NCBI GenBank assembly: GCA_030323885.1
Contig: CM059192.1
Span: forward strand, 68,150,785 to 68,214,784
Length of the DNA stretch: 64,000 bases
From: Branchipolynoe longqiensis
Taxonomy: Eukaryota; Annelida; Polychaeta; Phyllodocida; Polynoidae
Direction of reading: 5' to 3'
Both the position numbers and the translations under genes were made by a program. The notes under the pieces are model-generated. The model was not told the origin of the DNA and made no database searches. It saw nothing but the letters and a program-made list of their open reading frames with translations. The stretch's first letter is position 1. The number at the start of each line of letters is the position of its first letter. This document shows, piece after piece, positions 33,005-45,117 of this stretch.

Positions 33005-33508
33005 GTAGTGGTCTGCACTGACCTCTCAGGCAAGTAACCACATAGACAGGTAGGCGTGGGGAGCGTGTTGATATCAGGGAGCCTAGGTGGTGTAATGGTT
33101 AGCACACTGGCCCGGAATGCAAAGAGATGTGGGTTCGAGTCCCGCTCTAGGCGCAATATTTCCCATTTTCATCCCCCCCATGACACTGGTTGCCGTGATC
33201 AGGATCCTGTACAAGCTTTGCGCTGTATGGTTGTTGAACCTACCCTGTGTATGTGTTAGTGCATTGCCTGTATGTATGTAATTGTAAGCATTACAATTCC
33301 AGGGGGACGAGTGTAGTGGTCTGCACTGACCTCTCAGGCAAGTAACCACATAGACAGGTAGGCGTGGGGAGCGTGTTGATATCAGGGAGCCTAGGTGGTG
33401 TAATGGTTAGCACACTGGCCCGGAATGCAAAGAGATGTGGGTTCGAGTCCCGCTCTAGGCGCAATATTTCCCATTTTCATCCCCCCCCATGACACTAGTA
33501 TCATCAGT
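33005..33508 (+). repeat. Tandem pair of GGGAGCCT-type SINEs, present only in copy A
   Basis: Two ~190-bp copies (starting near 33007 and 33312) with identical GTGTAATGGTTAGCACACTG and GGGTTCGAGTCCCGC boxes, separated by about 110 bp. Copy B reads straight through (ATATACTACTACCATAATG near 48490), so this is an insertion difference between the two blocks. Confidence 0.82.
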
Positions 33509-33669
33509 TATCCCCCCCCCCTAATGTTGAGGTCGGTCATGCATACATGACATCATGAGTGGAATTCCCTCATCACATGACCCAGAGAGATTGCTCACAG
33601 AGATGAGAATCCCGGAGAACCACCAAAATGGCAGCCCCGGAAAACATTCATTTAACCTTTTAAAGACTA

Positions 33670-34022
33670 GTAAAGTTGCATAGTCCGATGAAAATATTAA
33701 ATTTTCAAAACCAAAACAATAATCTAGATTTGATTCTACATATCTAACTTAGATACTGGTACACTTATTAAACATTTGTCATCAGACTGAAGGCAATACA
33801 GATGCATTTTAAGAGGACATGTTACTGCAGACGCCTATCGTGTTGAGTTTTGGCATGCTTGCCAAAATTAATTTTGCATGGTTGTACTTCAAATGTCATC
33901 AAAGTTAACCATCTAAAATTAAAGTTACTTCAAACTAAAGTAAGGTAGTCTATAGCGATCAATCTAATGTATTTATCTCAGAAAATGTCAGAAACTCTAA
34001 ACCATCGGACTATGCAACTTTA
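33670..34022. mobile_element. TTAA-type MITE, copy A
   Basis: AAAGTTGCATAGTCCGATG to CATCGGACTATGCAACTTTAA with all internal landmarks. The equivalent in copy B is 48650-49001, with a few substitutions. Confidence 0.78.
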
Positions 34023-34677
34023 ATCTATATGGTTTAATCAATTATTCACATCAAATGCCACTGGTTATGATAACTGCGCATTTAAACTATACATTTAACA
34101 CTTTAGCTGGCAAATTCTGAGGTTTTTCTCTATAGGATTGCTTAGAAGCCATGCCAGTGCTGCTGGACTAACTACAACACAACAGGAGCAACCAACCTCA
34201 GCACTCTACCCCACATATTCAATTCAATTCCTTATTTCAGACTCAGCATTATGGTAGTTTTGTTTGCACAAACTGAAAAACCAGGCAAAGGTGTGCTTGG
34301 AGAGCATTTGTCGGATTTTTCTCTATATGGTTGTCTAAAAGTGTCAGTGCTGCTGGACTAAATAAAACACAACAGAAGCAACCAATGTCAGCACTCTCCC
34401 CCCACATATGTAGTTACATAAATTGAAAACTGGCAAACGTATGCTTGGATGGCATTTGTCGGAGTATGCGTAGTGCCTCAGCGACCTATATCTGGTCCCT
34501 TTAATAATAGTCCAAAACATGCATTTGTGCAAAGAAGATGGCAGTGTATTTACATGAAGGTAATTTTACATGAGAAGTGATGTCCACGAGAAGTGACGAA
34601 CATAAGAAGTGACGAACACAAAGAGCACAACATTGATGAGAAATCACAGATTTAAGCATGAAGGTTAATATACTTAC

Positions 34678-34726
34678 ATAACTAACCAGCAGTTTGATTA
34701 TTTCTACTTTATTATAGAGTGCGGCC
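34678..34726 (-). CDS. TRPA1: TRPA1 ankyrin exon, copy A
   Basis: Copy A counterpart of 49967-50015, same 49 bp, acceptor TTTTCAG and donor GTAAGT, encoding A-A-L-Y-N-K-V-E-I-I-K-L-L. In copy A no preceding T-P-V-H exon exists, because the block ends at 37020. If copies A and B lay in tandem, this exon would be spliced to the 22957-23126-type exon of copy B, and the phases would fit. Confidence 0.85.
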
Positions 34727-35005
34727 CTGAAAATAAGAAAGATATCCTTTATAAATATCTTAACATAGATTACAATATGTTATGAATGATAGGTTTTTTT
34801 TTCTTTGTGCAACCCAAGGTACTAGCCCAAGCCAGCCTTGCTATTGACAAATGTGAATGTGGTTGAAATCTCCCTGGACAAAGTCTCACTTTATCAAGAA
34901 ATGAATGTGCCGGTTTGTTTGTTGTGCCGATTTATAACAGTGAACACTCAGACAAATTTACAGTGCTTCCCCATCGAGATACTGGGTCACTGCCGCCATG
35001 ACTCA

Positions 35006-35500
35006 CCGGGCGCGGTAGCCGAATCGGTAGAGCGCAGGCTTCCTGTTCGGAAGGTCACGAGTTCGATTCCCGGTCGAGTCAAGCCGATGACTTATAACAT
35101 TGATACTGGTTGCTTCCTAGCCTGTCGCTTGGCATTATTAGGATAGGGCAAGGACTGGTTAGCTCAGCGTCAGAATAATGTGACTGAGTGGGATATCAGG
35201 TCATGGCACCAGTAAGGCAGCACTTTAAAGTCACTATCAGTGCGCCCTCTCACAAGTCGGTACCCATCCAGATATGATTTTAGATGTTGACAGGACATAA
35301 AACTAACAAAAATCAAACCCAATGTCCCACTCAGTCACATTATCCTGACACTGAGTAAAGCAGTCCTTGACCTATCTAGAGTAGATAGTGAAGAATACAA
35401 AGATGGCAAGCCATTGGTTTGACTTTATCGAGATTCGAACCCACAACCTCTTACTAGGGCTCTTACTGATGCTGCCGTGCCGTCCGTTTTAAATTACAAC
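35006..35500. repeat. SINE pair, plus then minus, copy A (copy B 50319-50818)
   Basis: A plus copy with head CGGTAGCCGAATCGGTAGAGC and B box GAGTTCGATTCCC (35013-35080), followed by an inverted partial copy ending near 35490. Third occurrence of opposed neighbouring SINEs. Confidence 0.78.
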
Positions 35501-35803
35501 ACTGTAGCGAATCATACACTACTTGTAAGCTATGGAAGGAGGTTTTTTTTTTTTTAATCCCACAGTAAATGCCACAATAAATAATAATACACTTGTAAAT
35601 AGGCAATCTGAAGACTCAGCACTTCAACAAATTGGCATAAATCTATTTAAAAAATCTTCATAGGAACTAATGGAACATTTAAAAGCATTACTCATTTTGA
35701 CATACAATATTCAAATTAAACAATTAAAAGGGAAAATTCAGCATATATTAATATTATTTAGCTTCTTCCATATACACAACAAACAAGCAATACATTGGTC
35801 GAT

Positions 35804-36484
35804 AAAGGGCCTGTCACACTACGACATACAACAATTTGCCAGTACTTCGGCATTCGTCTAATTTTTCAGGGGCGGGGGATAAAACTGGGCGTATACATCA
35901 TGTATACACAACGTACACACAACATACGTAACGTATGCAGAACGTATCTCTGACTTATTGCTAGCATATGAGAACGTTCATGTGCCTCGCAAAACGTTTG
36001 CAAAATGTTCGCAAAGCGCTCGCATACGCTCACGGTACACATTACATACGTTACTTCATCGCTAGAAGTAAGGCATATATGTTCAGTACACTGGAGAAAC
36101 GGCAGGGATACGTTCGAAGTACATTAGGAGTATGTTATGCATCCGTTGGCTGTACACGGACTGCACATTCCCAACAGGCTGAACGTACGGCTAATGTGTT
36201 CCAACCTATCCCGACCTACCCCTAAAGTGTGCATAACGTACGCTGAGCGTATGAGAAATGCATGAGCCATATGGCGACATACGTTGACAATTTTGAACAT
36301 GCACACACAATTTTTAGCAGCTCGACCTACACTGATCTATGATGACCTATGACGCCGTATCCCGAGCATACTCGATGTATGCCCAATGTGTACATAACGT
36401 ATGACGCCATATGCCAATGTGTTGGTCGAAAATCGCATACATCGGCATACGCTATGGGCATACGTTGTAGTGTGACAGCCCCTT
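35804..36484. mobile_element. GGGCCTGTCACACTACGAC-ended MITE, copy A
   Basis: Left AAAGGGCCTGTCACACTACG and right GTAGTGTGACAGCCCCTTAA. The 680-bp inside is a dense series of ACGTA/TACGT words without an ORF. Copy B: about 51138-51834, with noticeably more substitutions than the surrounding duplicated sequence. Confidence 0.78.
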
Positions 36485-37020
36485 AACGAAACCTCTGGCT
36501 TGCCCTCCTAAAAGAATTTACCGTTTATTAGTTTTAAATTTAAAATTCCTGGTCAGAGTGGAGGTCAGGAGCCTTATCTCACACAAGCACATGAGCAACT
36601 CTGAGCTGAGCTTTGCCTACTTGGAAGCAAGCCATCCATTCCCAGGTCACTTGGAGTGTAGGTGGATAGGAACATAGCATAGGTGTAGGCCGAGTGCAGG
36701 TAGCTCCACTGTTCGGGCATACTGAATAGCTACACGTAAATAATACTTGCATAATACCCTATATTCCACATTATGTATATAATGTAGATGTGATGTATAA
36801 TAAGTATGCGAGTATAACAGCACATAAAGGATGTTCCTATATATAATATTATTATTAACCACTGCTATGCCGTGTACTACTGTATGGATGACCCACCCAC
36901 TGGGACCGGTGGCGCCACCACCGGCCCAGACCTTCACCAGTGGCGTGAATATTGTCCCTCGCGCACTGGAATTTCATTGTCTTCTCTCTTTACTGCATGC
37001 CCTTTATATGTCTATATATA

Positions 37021-37108
37021 GTATAGTTATACGAATCTTACCTGGGTATAGATGATGGATAACTGTTGTTTTCCCGAGGTATAAGCCTCGGGTAGACGTG
37101 GGCTAGGG
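37021..37108. repeat. 88-bp inverted repeat, left arm
   Basis: Perfect reverse complement of 37245-37332, no mismatch over 88 bases. Contains CCCGAGGTATAAGCCTCGGG, itself a near-palindrome (CCCGAGG...CCTCGGG). Confidence 0.95.
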
Positions 37109-37244
37109 AGAAGGAAGCACGTGAGGTACCAGCAATTTTAACCTACTTATTCAGGATAAAAATGATCTTTCAATACAATGGATACTATGATTTTCCCGTA
37201 ATGGTACACCAACGGGATAGACGTGGCAGGGCGTGGTGGGTGGG

Positions 37245-37332
37245 CCCTAGCCCACGTCTACCCGAGGCTTATACCTCGGGAAAACAACAGTTATCCATCA
37301 TCTATACCCAGGTAAGATTCGTATAACTATAC
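37245..37332. repeat. 88-bp inverted repeat, right arm
   Basis: Reverse complement of 37021-37108. It is followed by a further partly similar stretch (TTACCTCGGTATACAGCCTC, 37337-37380) in the orientation of the left arm. Confidence 0.95.
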
Positions 37333-37459
37333 TATTTTACCTCGGTATACAGCCTCAGGCTAGCCTCAGGCTAGGGAGACCTTTACATAATTCATTTTTA
37401 TCCTTAATATCATCCATTCTTATTATAATATTCAACGTTTTTGTTCTCACCTATTCTTG

Positions 37460-38071
37460 TTAGTTGGCGAGCAGGCGCTTTGCAATGCCGGTAGGCTTTT
37501 CTAGTCGTTTGTTGTAATGTTTTGCAAACGACTTAGCCGTCTTCCAGCCTGCATGCGCTAGTATTCTTTTCACAGAAATACCTAGCAACCGTGCCTTGGA
37601 GACCATGGCACCTCTAGTTGAGTGGGAAGAGTATTTGCCCGTATCCACTCCAGCCAATTTCAACACCGTAATTGTCCATCTGGCAAGGGTGTCTCGTGAA
37701 ATTGCCTTATGTGGCTTTATAAAGCTCACTAATAGTTGTTGTGATGCACGTAAATCCTTTGTCTTAGATATATAAGCCCGTATGGCTGACACAACACATA
37801 ATTTCCGATCATTCGGAAAGCAGTCTAAGTGAACCGTAGATAAAGGGTCACCTAACGTGTTCGATTTGAGCAATTGTGCTAAATCAAACGTAGCTTGTTT
37901 TTTGTCTATTTCTAATCCAGTTAAGGATAAAGCAACAATCGTCTGTCCTCTGTGTCCCATTACTAATAATAACAGGACCGCGACCTTAAAACCTAATTGT
38001 TTTATATCTAACCACGAGTTGTGAGGCCAAGCCTGAAACCACTTAAATACTATAGAAACATCCCAAACCGA
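37460..38071 (-). CDS. Tyrosine recombinase C-terminal domain
   Basis: The open frame has M-G-H-R-G-Q-T-I with the first catalytic Arg, S-S-H-S-T-R-G-A with the H-x-x-R box, L-A-H-A-G-W and K-H-Y-N-K-R with the nucleophilic Tyr. These are the catalytic positions of tyrosine recombinases, here of the kind carried by DIRS-like retroelements or Cryptons. An in-frame stop (38072-38074) precedes it, and upstream sequence is open to the gap, so the N-terminal part is missing or the gene is broken. All catalytic boxes visible are intact. Confidence 0.82.
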   Translation of the reverse strand, partial: SVWDVSIVFKWFQAWPHNSWLDIKQLGFKVAVLLLLVMGHRGQTIVALSLTGLEIDKKQATFDLAQLLKSNTLGDPLSTVHLDCFPNDRKLCVVSAIRAYISKTKDLRASQQLLVSFIKPHKAISRDTLARWTITVLKLAGVDTGKYSSHSTRGAMVSKARLLGISVKRILAHAGWKTAKSFAKHYNKRLEKPTGIAKRLLAN

Positions 38072-38112
38072 CTATACTTTGGTTTTGGAGGATTCCTTTG
38101 ATAAATTGTACT

Positions 38113-38612
38113 NNNNNNNNNNNNNNNNNNNNNNNNNNNNNNNNNNNNNNNNNNNNNNNNNNNNNNNNNNNNNNNNNNNNNNNNNNNNNNNNNNNNNNNN
38201 NNNNNNNNNNNNNNNNNNNNNNNNNNNNNNNNNNNNNNNNNNNNNNNNNNNNNNNNNNNNNNNNNNNNNNNNNNNNNNNNNNNNNNNNNNNNNNNNNNNN
38301 NNNNNNNNNNNNNNNNNNNNNNNNNNNNNNNNNNNNNNNNNNNNNNNNNNNNNNNNNNNNNNNNNNNNNNNNNNNNNNNNNNNNNNNNNNNNNNNNNNNN
38401 NNNNNNNNNNNNNNNNNNNNNNNNNNNNNNNNNNNNNNNNNNNNNNNNNNNNNNNNNNNNNNNNNNNNNNNNNNNNNNNNNNNNNNNNNNNNNNNNNNNN
38501 NNNNNNNNNNNNNNNNNNNNNNNNNNNNNNNNNNNNNNNNNNNNNNNNNNNNNNNNNNNNNNNNNNNNNNNNNNNNNNNNNNNNNNNNNNNNNNNNNNNN
38601 NNNNNNNNNNNN
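38113..38612. other. Assembly gap, exactly 500 N
   Basis: A run of exactly 500 Ns, a length suggesting a placeholder of unknown true size. It separates the recombinase ORF region from copy B of the duplicated block. Confidence 0.98.
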
Positions 38613-38664
38613 TCTGCACTGCCTCCACGAAGCCCCCGGCGCATGCGTAGTGCAGAGCAGCGTT
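38613..38664 (-). CDS. TRPA1: TRPA1 ankyrin exon, copy B, cut by assembly gap
   Basis: The first 52 bases of the exon seen whole at 22957-23126. The acceptor TTAATAG and N-A-A-L-H-Y-A-C-A-G-G-F are present, and the rest is lost in the run of Ns that starts at 38612. The break falls inside an exon, so this is an assembly limit and not a natural end. Confidence 0.85.
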
Positions 38665-39318
38665 CTATTAATAGAATGGTCTTAAAGCAGCACAATCGGA
38701 TGAAAGCGTCACATTTTCGGATTCCAAGACAGTTACCATAGATTTGATCCTACTTGTCAACTTAGATACCTGCGCACTCATTAGATGATTCATTGCAATT
38801 TGGTTTTACCGTGTTCGGCTGCTATGCTTGGAAATGGATATGTCCACCATTTCGATGCCCACCAAAATTAATTTGGCATGTTATGACGTCAATTATGACA
38901 CCCAATAGCCGATTTATACTTTTTGTGCCGGGGGCTCGTTAAACAAACAAACAAAGTTATCACTTCAAATATCTAAAAAATTAACCATTAATAATTTTTT
39001 GTTCGTGAAGATTTATACTGCCTATCATGGATAAGTCTGAATAATAACAGTTACTTCAAAATAAAGTCTACTAGATTATCATGATGAACCTAATATATTT
39101 ATATAAAAGGGAGCAAGACGTGGAACAAGCTTCCATATGTAATTAGAAGTACACCATCCTAGGTTTTGAGTCACGAATCAGAATTCATCTCATTGGCAAG
39201 GCCTGTGAATAAGCACCATCTTGTTGATCGTAGGCCCTCCCCCCTCATCCAGACCTCACACCCCTCACTCAATTGTCCACCTCCACTACACAGAGAACTA
39301 ACCACCCTCTATATATCT

Positions 39319-39635
39319 GGGCCGCGTTCAGGGTATGCCTCCGCGACGTATCGGAGACGTCTCGGAAACGCCTTTTGGATTATTTCCGTTCAGGGTGCGT
39401 CTCGGAGACGTATCGGAGACGCCTCCTAGTTCAGATAGGAGATGAAAAGCGCCTCGAAAAGGGCCGCCGTATTCAGTGGTTTCAGCCAATCACAGTGCAG
39501 CTTTTCCATTAAGACTGGCCACCGCCTATGGGGGCAGCCATTTTTGAGGCGACAAACTGCTTTTGCCATTCAGACTATAGTGTGACGTCAGGGGCATCAC
39601 AGAGACGTCTCGGAGACGGACCCTGAACCCGGCCC
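39319..39635. mobile_element. GGCCGCGTTCAGGGT-type MITE, copy B
   Basis: The counterpart of 23781-24096 at the same site, with many substitutions in the CTCGGAGACGT repeats and the centre. Confidence 0.8.
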
Positions 39636-42063
39636 AGGTGCCATCTTGAGTGTGGAGGACTTCTGAGAGATGGCTCCATCACACCCCCCCCCCTTCAAAT
39701 ACACTGCACCTAAAAACATGCACAGTTTTTGCAACACCTCCCCCCCCCCCCCCCCCCCCCCCACCCACCTTAACCGATAATACTGAATTTACTTACAAAC
39801 TACACACTAAGCTGCTTCGTGAACTAATAATATGCCCTACCTAAGTACCCACTGAGCTACCTATTTACGATGTATTGTAAATGGCTGAAAGACCAGAGCT
39901 ACGGTACTGAACAATAGGTACGTTCTGATGAATAAACTGTTTTACCCCCACAAAAACCCCACAGAATACGGAAATGTTGATAATCCGTTCATGAGCATAG
40001 CAATTATCAAATTCAATGATACTGAAAAACTGCTGAAACCAAGGTGCCTGCATTGATCACTGTAGATTCAATCCTACATATCCAACTTAGATGGACAAGA
40101 CAGGATGGCCGAATGAGTTAGATCTTCCATCTCCCATGCTGGTAGATCGTGGGTTCGAACCCTGGTCGAGTCAAACCAATGACTTAAAAATTTATACCTG
40201 TCGCTTCCTAGCCAGGCGCTCGGCATTATTAGGACAGGGCAAGGACTGGTGTGCTCAGTGTCAGTATAATGTGACTGAGTGGGATACCAGGTCATGATGC
40301 CGGTGGCCTGATTTCCCAGTGGGACAGCACTATAAAGTCACCATGAGTGCACAGTCACAAGTCGGTACCCATCCTGATATGATCTTAGATGTTGCTAGGA
40401 CGTAAAACAACAAACAAACAAACCAACTTAGATGCTGGTGCACTGATTAGACATTCAATGTGGCATAGAAGGAATGCTAAACCAATTCAATAGAAGCTGC
40501 GACCACTGAAGACTATGGTTAGATGGCCAGTATTTCGGTATGTGCACCAACAATTAAGTTTGCCTGTTTTCATTTCAAATATCTCCAAGTATAAGTTAGT
40601 CCAAACTACTGTAAAGTAGGCTATAACGATGAACCCTTCTTTTTAATATGGCAGTAATTCAAAGCCAGTACAGTATAACCCCTTTAAACCAAACTTGAAG
40701 TGACCCTAGAAATTTGTTTGGATTAACCGATCATTGGTTTAACCGAGCTTTGGCTTCAACTTTGACTTTAACCCCCCCCCCCCCCCCCACCCCCCGACAC
40801 TACTGCCGGCTCGCCACCCTACTCCCCCATCCCTCCCGCACCCCCCACCCCACCCCACGCACACACACTACTGCCCCATCACACTCACTTTCCTTGTCCG
40901 GCTATCCCTCCTCCCTCCCCCTCCCCCCCCCCCCCCACACACACTATTGCTCACACTTGCCCAAACAAGCGTGGTGTAAAGGCCCTGTCACACTACGACG
41001 TTTCTCCCCAACGCGCGTCGACATGTTGCCTTTTTGGTCGAAACGTCGGGACACGTTGGGACACATTACCGGTGCATTAACGGCGCGTCGGTACACGTCG
41101 TGATAGCAACGTGTGAATGGACATGTCGGCGCGCCTCAGTGCGCGCCGATCATTTTGTGCTTGCACAAAACTTTTGGCATGCCCCGATGCGTGCCGACGG
41201 GTTGGAGGGGGCGTTACGGACGTGCCACCAACAGGCCACTAGCACGCTGCAACCCGTCAAACTTTCTCCCACAATGCCGAAAAGTTGGACGTGTCTCGAG
41301 CCCTAGCAAATATCTTGCGCGTTGGTGGCGCGCCGGGGGAAACGTCGTAGTGTGACAGGGCCTTAAGAAGTGGTGGGGTCTCAGATGAACAGATGACACA
41401 TGAAACTTTGGTTTAACCGTACCGGAAGTGGCCTGGGACCGACAATTTTGTTTGGATTAACCAACTTTGGTTTAACCAAATTTGGTAATATTTTGCCGGG
41501 CTGCGGAAAAAAGTGTGGATTAACCGATCATTTGGTTTAACCGAGCTTGGTTTAACAGGGATGTACTGTATTATGCAACGTTAGAGCTGCACAGTCCGAT
41601 AAAAGCATCACATTTTCTGAAGCAAAACAATCGTCTAGATTTGAACTGATATATCCAACTGAGATCCTGACACACTTTTTTTACATGTGTTGCTGCATAG
41701 AAGGGCATACTGTATCAATTTAATAGAACCTGTTACTGTTGAAACTTAAAGGATCGGAGTATTGGCAAGCAAATCAACATTATTTCTGCATATTTACACT
41801 TGAAATATCTCTGAAGTTAGTCATTGAAAATAATACTTATCTCAAACTAAAGAAAGGTAGATTATAACAATCAACCAACTATATTTATCTCACAAAATGA
41901 CAGAAACTCAAAACCACCAGACTGCAAATTTAATAATTCACTCCACTTGCATTTAGGGCTTAATCATAATGTTCTTCAAAGCTGTGTCTATGGTGATACT
42001 CAGCACCGATACCAGAGGGCACAGTACAGGTTTCTTGCAATACACTTTGACAACTCTGCTCAC

Positions 42064-42175
42064 CTTGAGTTTGTCCGTGTCGTTGACGGCCACGTGATTG
42101 TCGAGCAGAATGCGCATGACCAGAGTGTGACCGGAAGCAGCTGCCAACATTAGCGACGTCCTGTGTTCGTCATCA
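42064..42175 (-). CDS. TRPA1: TRPA1 ankyrin exon, copy B
   Basis: A 112-bp exon encoding D-D-E-H-R-T-S-L-M-L-A-A-A-S-G-H and L-L-D-N-H-V-A-V-N-D-T-D-K-L-K, donor GTGAGC. The upstream acceptor (GTCTGAAG) keeps a 33-residue repeat; an alternative in-frame acceptor 15 bases further in (ACACAG) would delete five residues. Same as copy A 26544-26655. Confidence 0.88.
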
Positions 42176-44955
42176 CTTCAGACGAGAATGGGAACTTTTT
42201 ATATGTATGTATAAATGTTTACCTTTATGCAAATATAATGTAAGCGGTTCAGATGAATCTATTGTGTGCTAACTCTGGAAGGTTCTGTGTGCTGCAGTTA
42301 AAGCGGCTTGGAGCCCTGTCAGGGGCGTAGCTAGGCGTACGCCAAAACGTCCACATCGTTTTGTCCACACAAAAAAATAAAATAAAAAAAATAAAGAGAG
42401 AGAGAGAGAGAAGGCATGTAGTAGTCCAGAGTGTCGAAAACTCAAGTCTAAAATGTGTAAAATCTGCCAGCTTAAGCTCTAGCGGTCCCCTAAACCCCCT
42501 GCCGAAATTAGGAGTACACATCGTTAAAGGTCTAGCTGTGCCCCTGCCTGTTGCTTGTGGGAACAGGTAAGCAAAGGCAGCTGGTGCTTCCTGTCCCACT
42601 ACCAGTTGGTTACTTCTACCTGATTTTTTCTTTAAAGTTCCATAGTCCGATGAAGCATCCAATTTTCAAAACCAAAACAATTATGTAGATTTTGTTCTAC
42701 ATATCTAACTTAGATGTGGGTGCATTTATTAAACATGTGTTGTCACATAGAAGGGAATACTGAGCCAATTTAATAGAACCTGCTAATGAGAAGCCTATGG
42801 TGTCAGAGTCTTGGCGTGCTTGTCAAAACTAATTTTACATGTCTGCACTTCAAATATCTCAAAAGTTAGCCCTTTATTTTAAAATTACTTCAAACCAAAG
42901 TTAGATAGATTATAACAATCAATTCAATATGTTTATCTCAGAAAAATAGCGGAAACTCAAAACCATCGGACTATGCAACTTTAAATAAAAGATTGTGTGT
43001 CTTAGAGGCCAGCCAGAGTTTATTATTCACTCCATTTACATATATGTCTCTTGTCCTTATTATTATTACTATATCCCAGATAATATAGGGTTGTTCTTCA
43101 CCCCTAATCAAGCTATTTAATATGGGGTGAATCTTTTTATCTAACATGCACCACGGTAAACAATGTGGTATTTTATCTTATTTCATATATTTGCTGGGAC
43201 AATTTCACTTCAGTCCACAAATAATAATACAGTATAACCCATTAAACCAAACTTGAAGGGAACCTAGAAATTTGTTTTGATTAACCGATCATTGGTTTAA
43301 CCGAGCTTTGGCTTTGACTTTGTAAGCGTGTATTGCACATGTAATATACAATGCATGTGGACACTTTAATCATTGTTTTTTAAATGTATATACAGTATAA
43401 CCCCATTAAACTAAGCTCGGTTAAACCAAACGATCGGTTAATCCAAACTTTTTTCGGCGGATAGGCAAAATACTACCATTTATCATATAAAAAAGTTGGT
43501 GGGGTCTCAGATGACCTTATAACCACATGAAAGTTTGGTTTAACCATACCAGAGTGCCCTGGGGTCCGACAATTTTGTTTGGATTAACCGATCATTTGGA
43601 TTAACCGACTTTGGTTTAACCAACTTTTTTATATGATAAATGGTAGTATTTTGCCGGGCCGCCGGAAAAAGTTTGGATTAACCAATGGTTTGGTTTAACC
43701 GAGGGTGGTTTAACGGGGTTGTACTGTACCAAGTTTAGTCATCATGATGCATGTGGCTACAGGTGTAAAATGAGCTTACAGTATGTGTTCTATAGACATT
43801 TTGCCCAATTCAAAACCTATTGAATGTTGGCTTCCGGTTTGTGAGAGGCCTCTCTGCAATTGGTACATTTATATATAGGCCTACCCGATGCATCAGGAGG
43901 CATGTGATTAGAGGTGTTAAAATGAGCTTAAAGCTGCATAGTCCGATTAAAACATCAAATTTTCAAAACCAAAGCAAATAACTATACAGTAAAAACTCTA
44001 TAACTCAACCGACCTTGGGAACGAATTTAAGTGGTCCATTTAGGGAGGTGGTCGGTTTCGGGAGGTAGAATATGATTACAATGGTATTGTTGGGACCCAA
44101 ATAAAGCGATCGATATAGGGGAGTGGTCGATCTGTGGAGGTGGTCGGTTAGAGAGGTTTTACTGTATTTGATTCAACATATCTAACTTAGATACTTGTAC
44201 AATTATTAAATATTTGTCATCACATAGAAGCAAATACTGTGGTAATTTAATAGAACCTGTTACCGCAGAAGCCTATGGTGTCAGAGTTTTGGTGTGCTTG
44301 GTAAAACTAATTTGACATGGTGACACTTCGAATATCTAAAAAACTAGTCATTTAAAATAAAAGTTACTTCAAACTAAGTTAGGTAGATTATAATGACCAA
44401 CCTAATATATTTATCTCAGAAAATGACAAAAACTCAAAACCATCGGACTATCCAACTTTAAAGTACATGTTCTATAGACAAGTTGCCCAATTCAAAACCT
44501 CCTATTAAATGTTGGCTTCCCATCTGTGTTTTTTTGTTTTTTGTTTTTTTTGGTTGTTGTTGTTGTTTTACGTCCTAGCAACATCTAAGGTCACATCAGG
44601 ATGGGTACCGACTTGTGACAGTGCGCACTCATGGCGACTTTATAGTGCTGTCCCACTAGGAAACCAGGCCGCTGGCACCATGACCTGGTATCCCACTCAG
44701 TCACATTATCCTGACACTGAGCACACCAGTCCTTGCCCTGTCCTAATAATGATGTGTGCCTGGCTAGGAAGCGACAAGTATCAATTTTTAAGTCATCGGT
44801 TTGACTCGACCAGGGTTCGAACCCACGACCCCATGATCTACCAGCACGGGAGACGAACACTCTAACTCATTCGGCCATCCCGTCTGGTCCCCCATCTGTG
44901 AGGCGCCTCTACAATTGGTGCACTTATACATAGGCCTACCCGATTCAATGCTTAC

Positions 44956-45117
44956 CGGTTTGAGATGTCGGCTCCCAGCGACAGTAGTACCGTCACGACC
45001 ATGTGGTGCCCATGCGCAGCGGCTAGCAGCAGTGGCGTCCGCCCATCTACGTCATCATCGTTTGTCTCGTGAGAACTCGCGTGGATGAGCGCCTCGACGC
45101 AGTGAACGTTGTCACAC
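44956..45117 (-). CDS. TRPA1: TRPA1 ankyrin exon, copy B
   Basis: A 162-bp exon, acceptor CACTTCAG, donor GTAAGC. It encodes C-D-N-V-H-C-V-E-A-L-I, an acidic loop T-N-D-D-D-V-D, then R-T-P-L-L-L-A-A-A-H-G-H-H and L-L-S-L-G-A-D-I-S-N. One base in, two bases out. Same as copy A exon 29436-29597. Confidence 0.93.

Larger units (their letters stand above)
23075..37020. repeat. Duplicated block, copy A
   Basis: This block matches 38613-52350 in the same orientation, with offsets of 15538 at the left, 15520 in the middle, 15492 near 32 kb and about 15338 at the right. Apart from indels the two look well over 95 percent identical, in introns as well as exons. Copy A has a SINE pair at about 33005-33508 and a 28-bp segment near 31263 that copy B lacks; B has extra sequence near 49300-49700. 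At 37020 copy A gives way to a recombinase element. Confidence 0.93.
37021..38112 (-). mobile_element. 3' part of a DIRS-like recombinase element
   Basis: Begins with one arm of an 88-bp inverted repeat exactly where homology to copy B ends, and includes a tyrosine recombinase ORF read towards it. The second arm lies 136 bp inside. A terminal repeat with its complement just inside is the arrangement of DIRS elements (terminal repeat plus internal complementary region). The other end is lost in the N gap. Confidence 0.7.

Noticed and set aside
38050..38741. ORFs of about 200 codons across the gap
   Set aside because: They consist almost wholly of undetermined bases.
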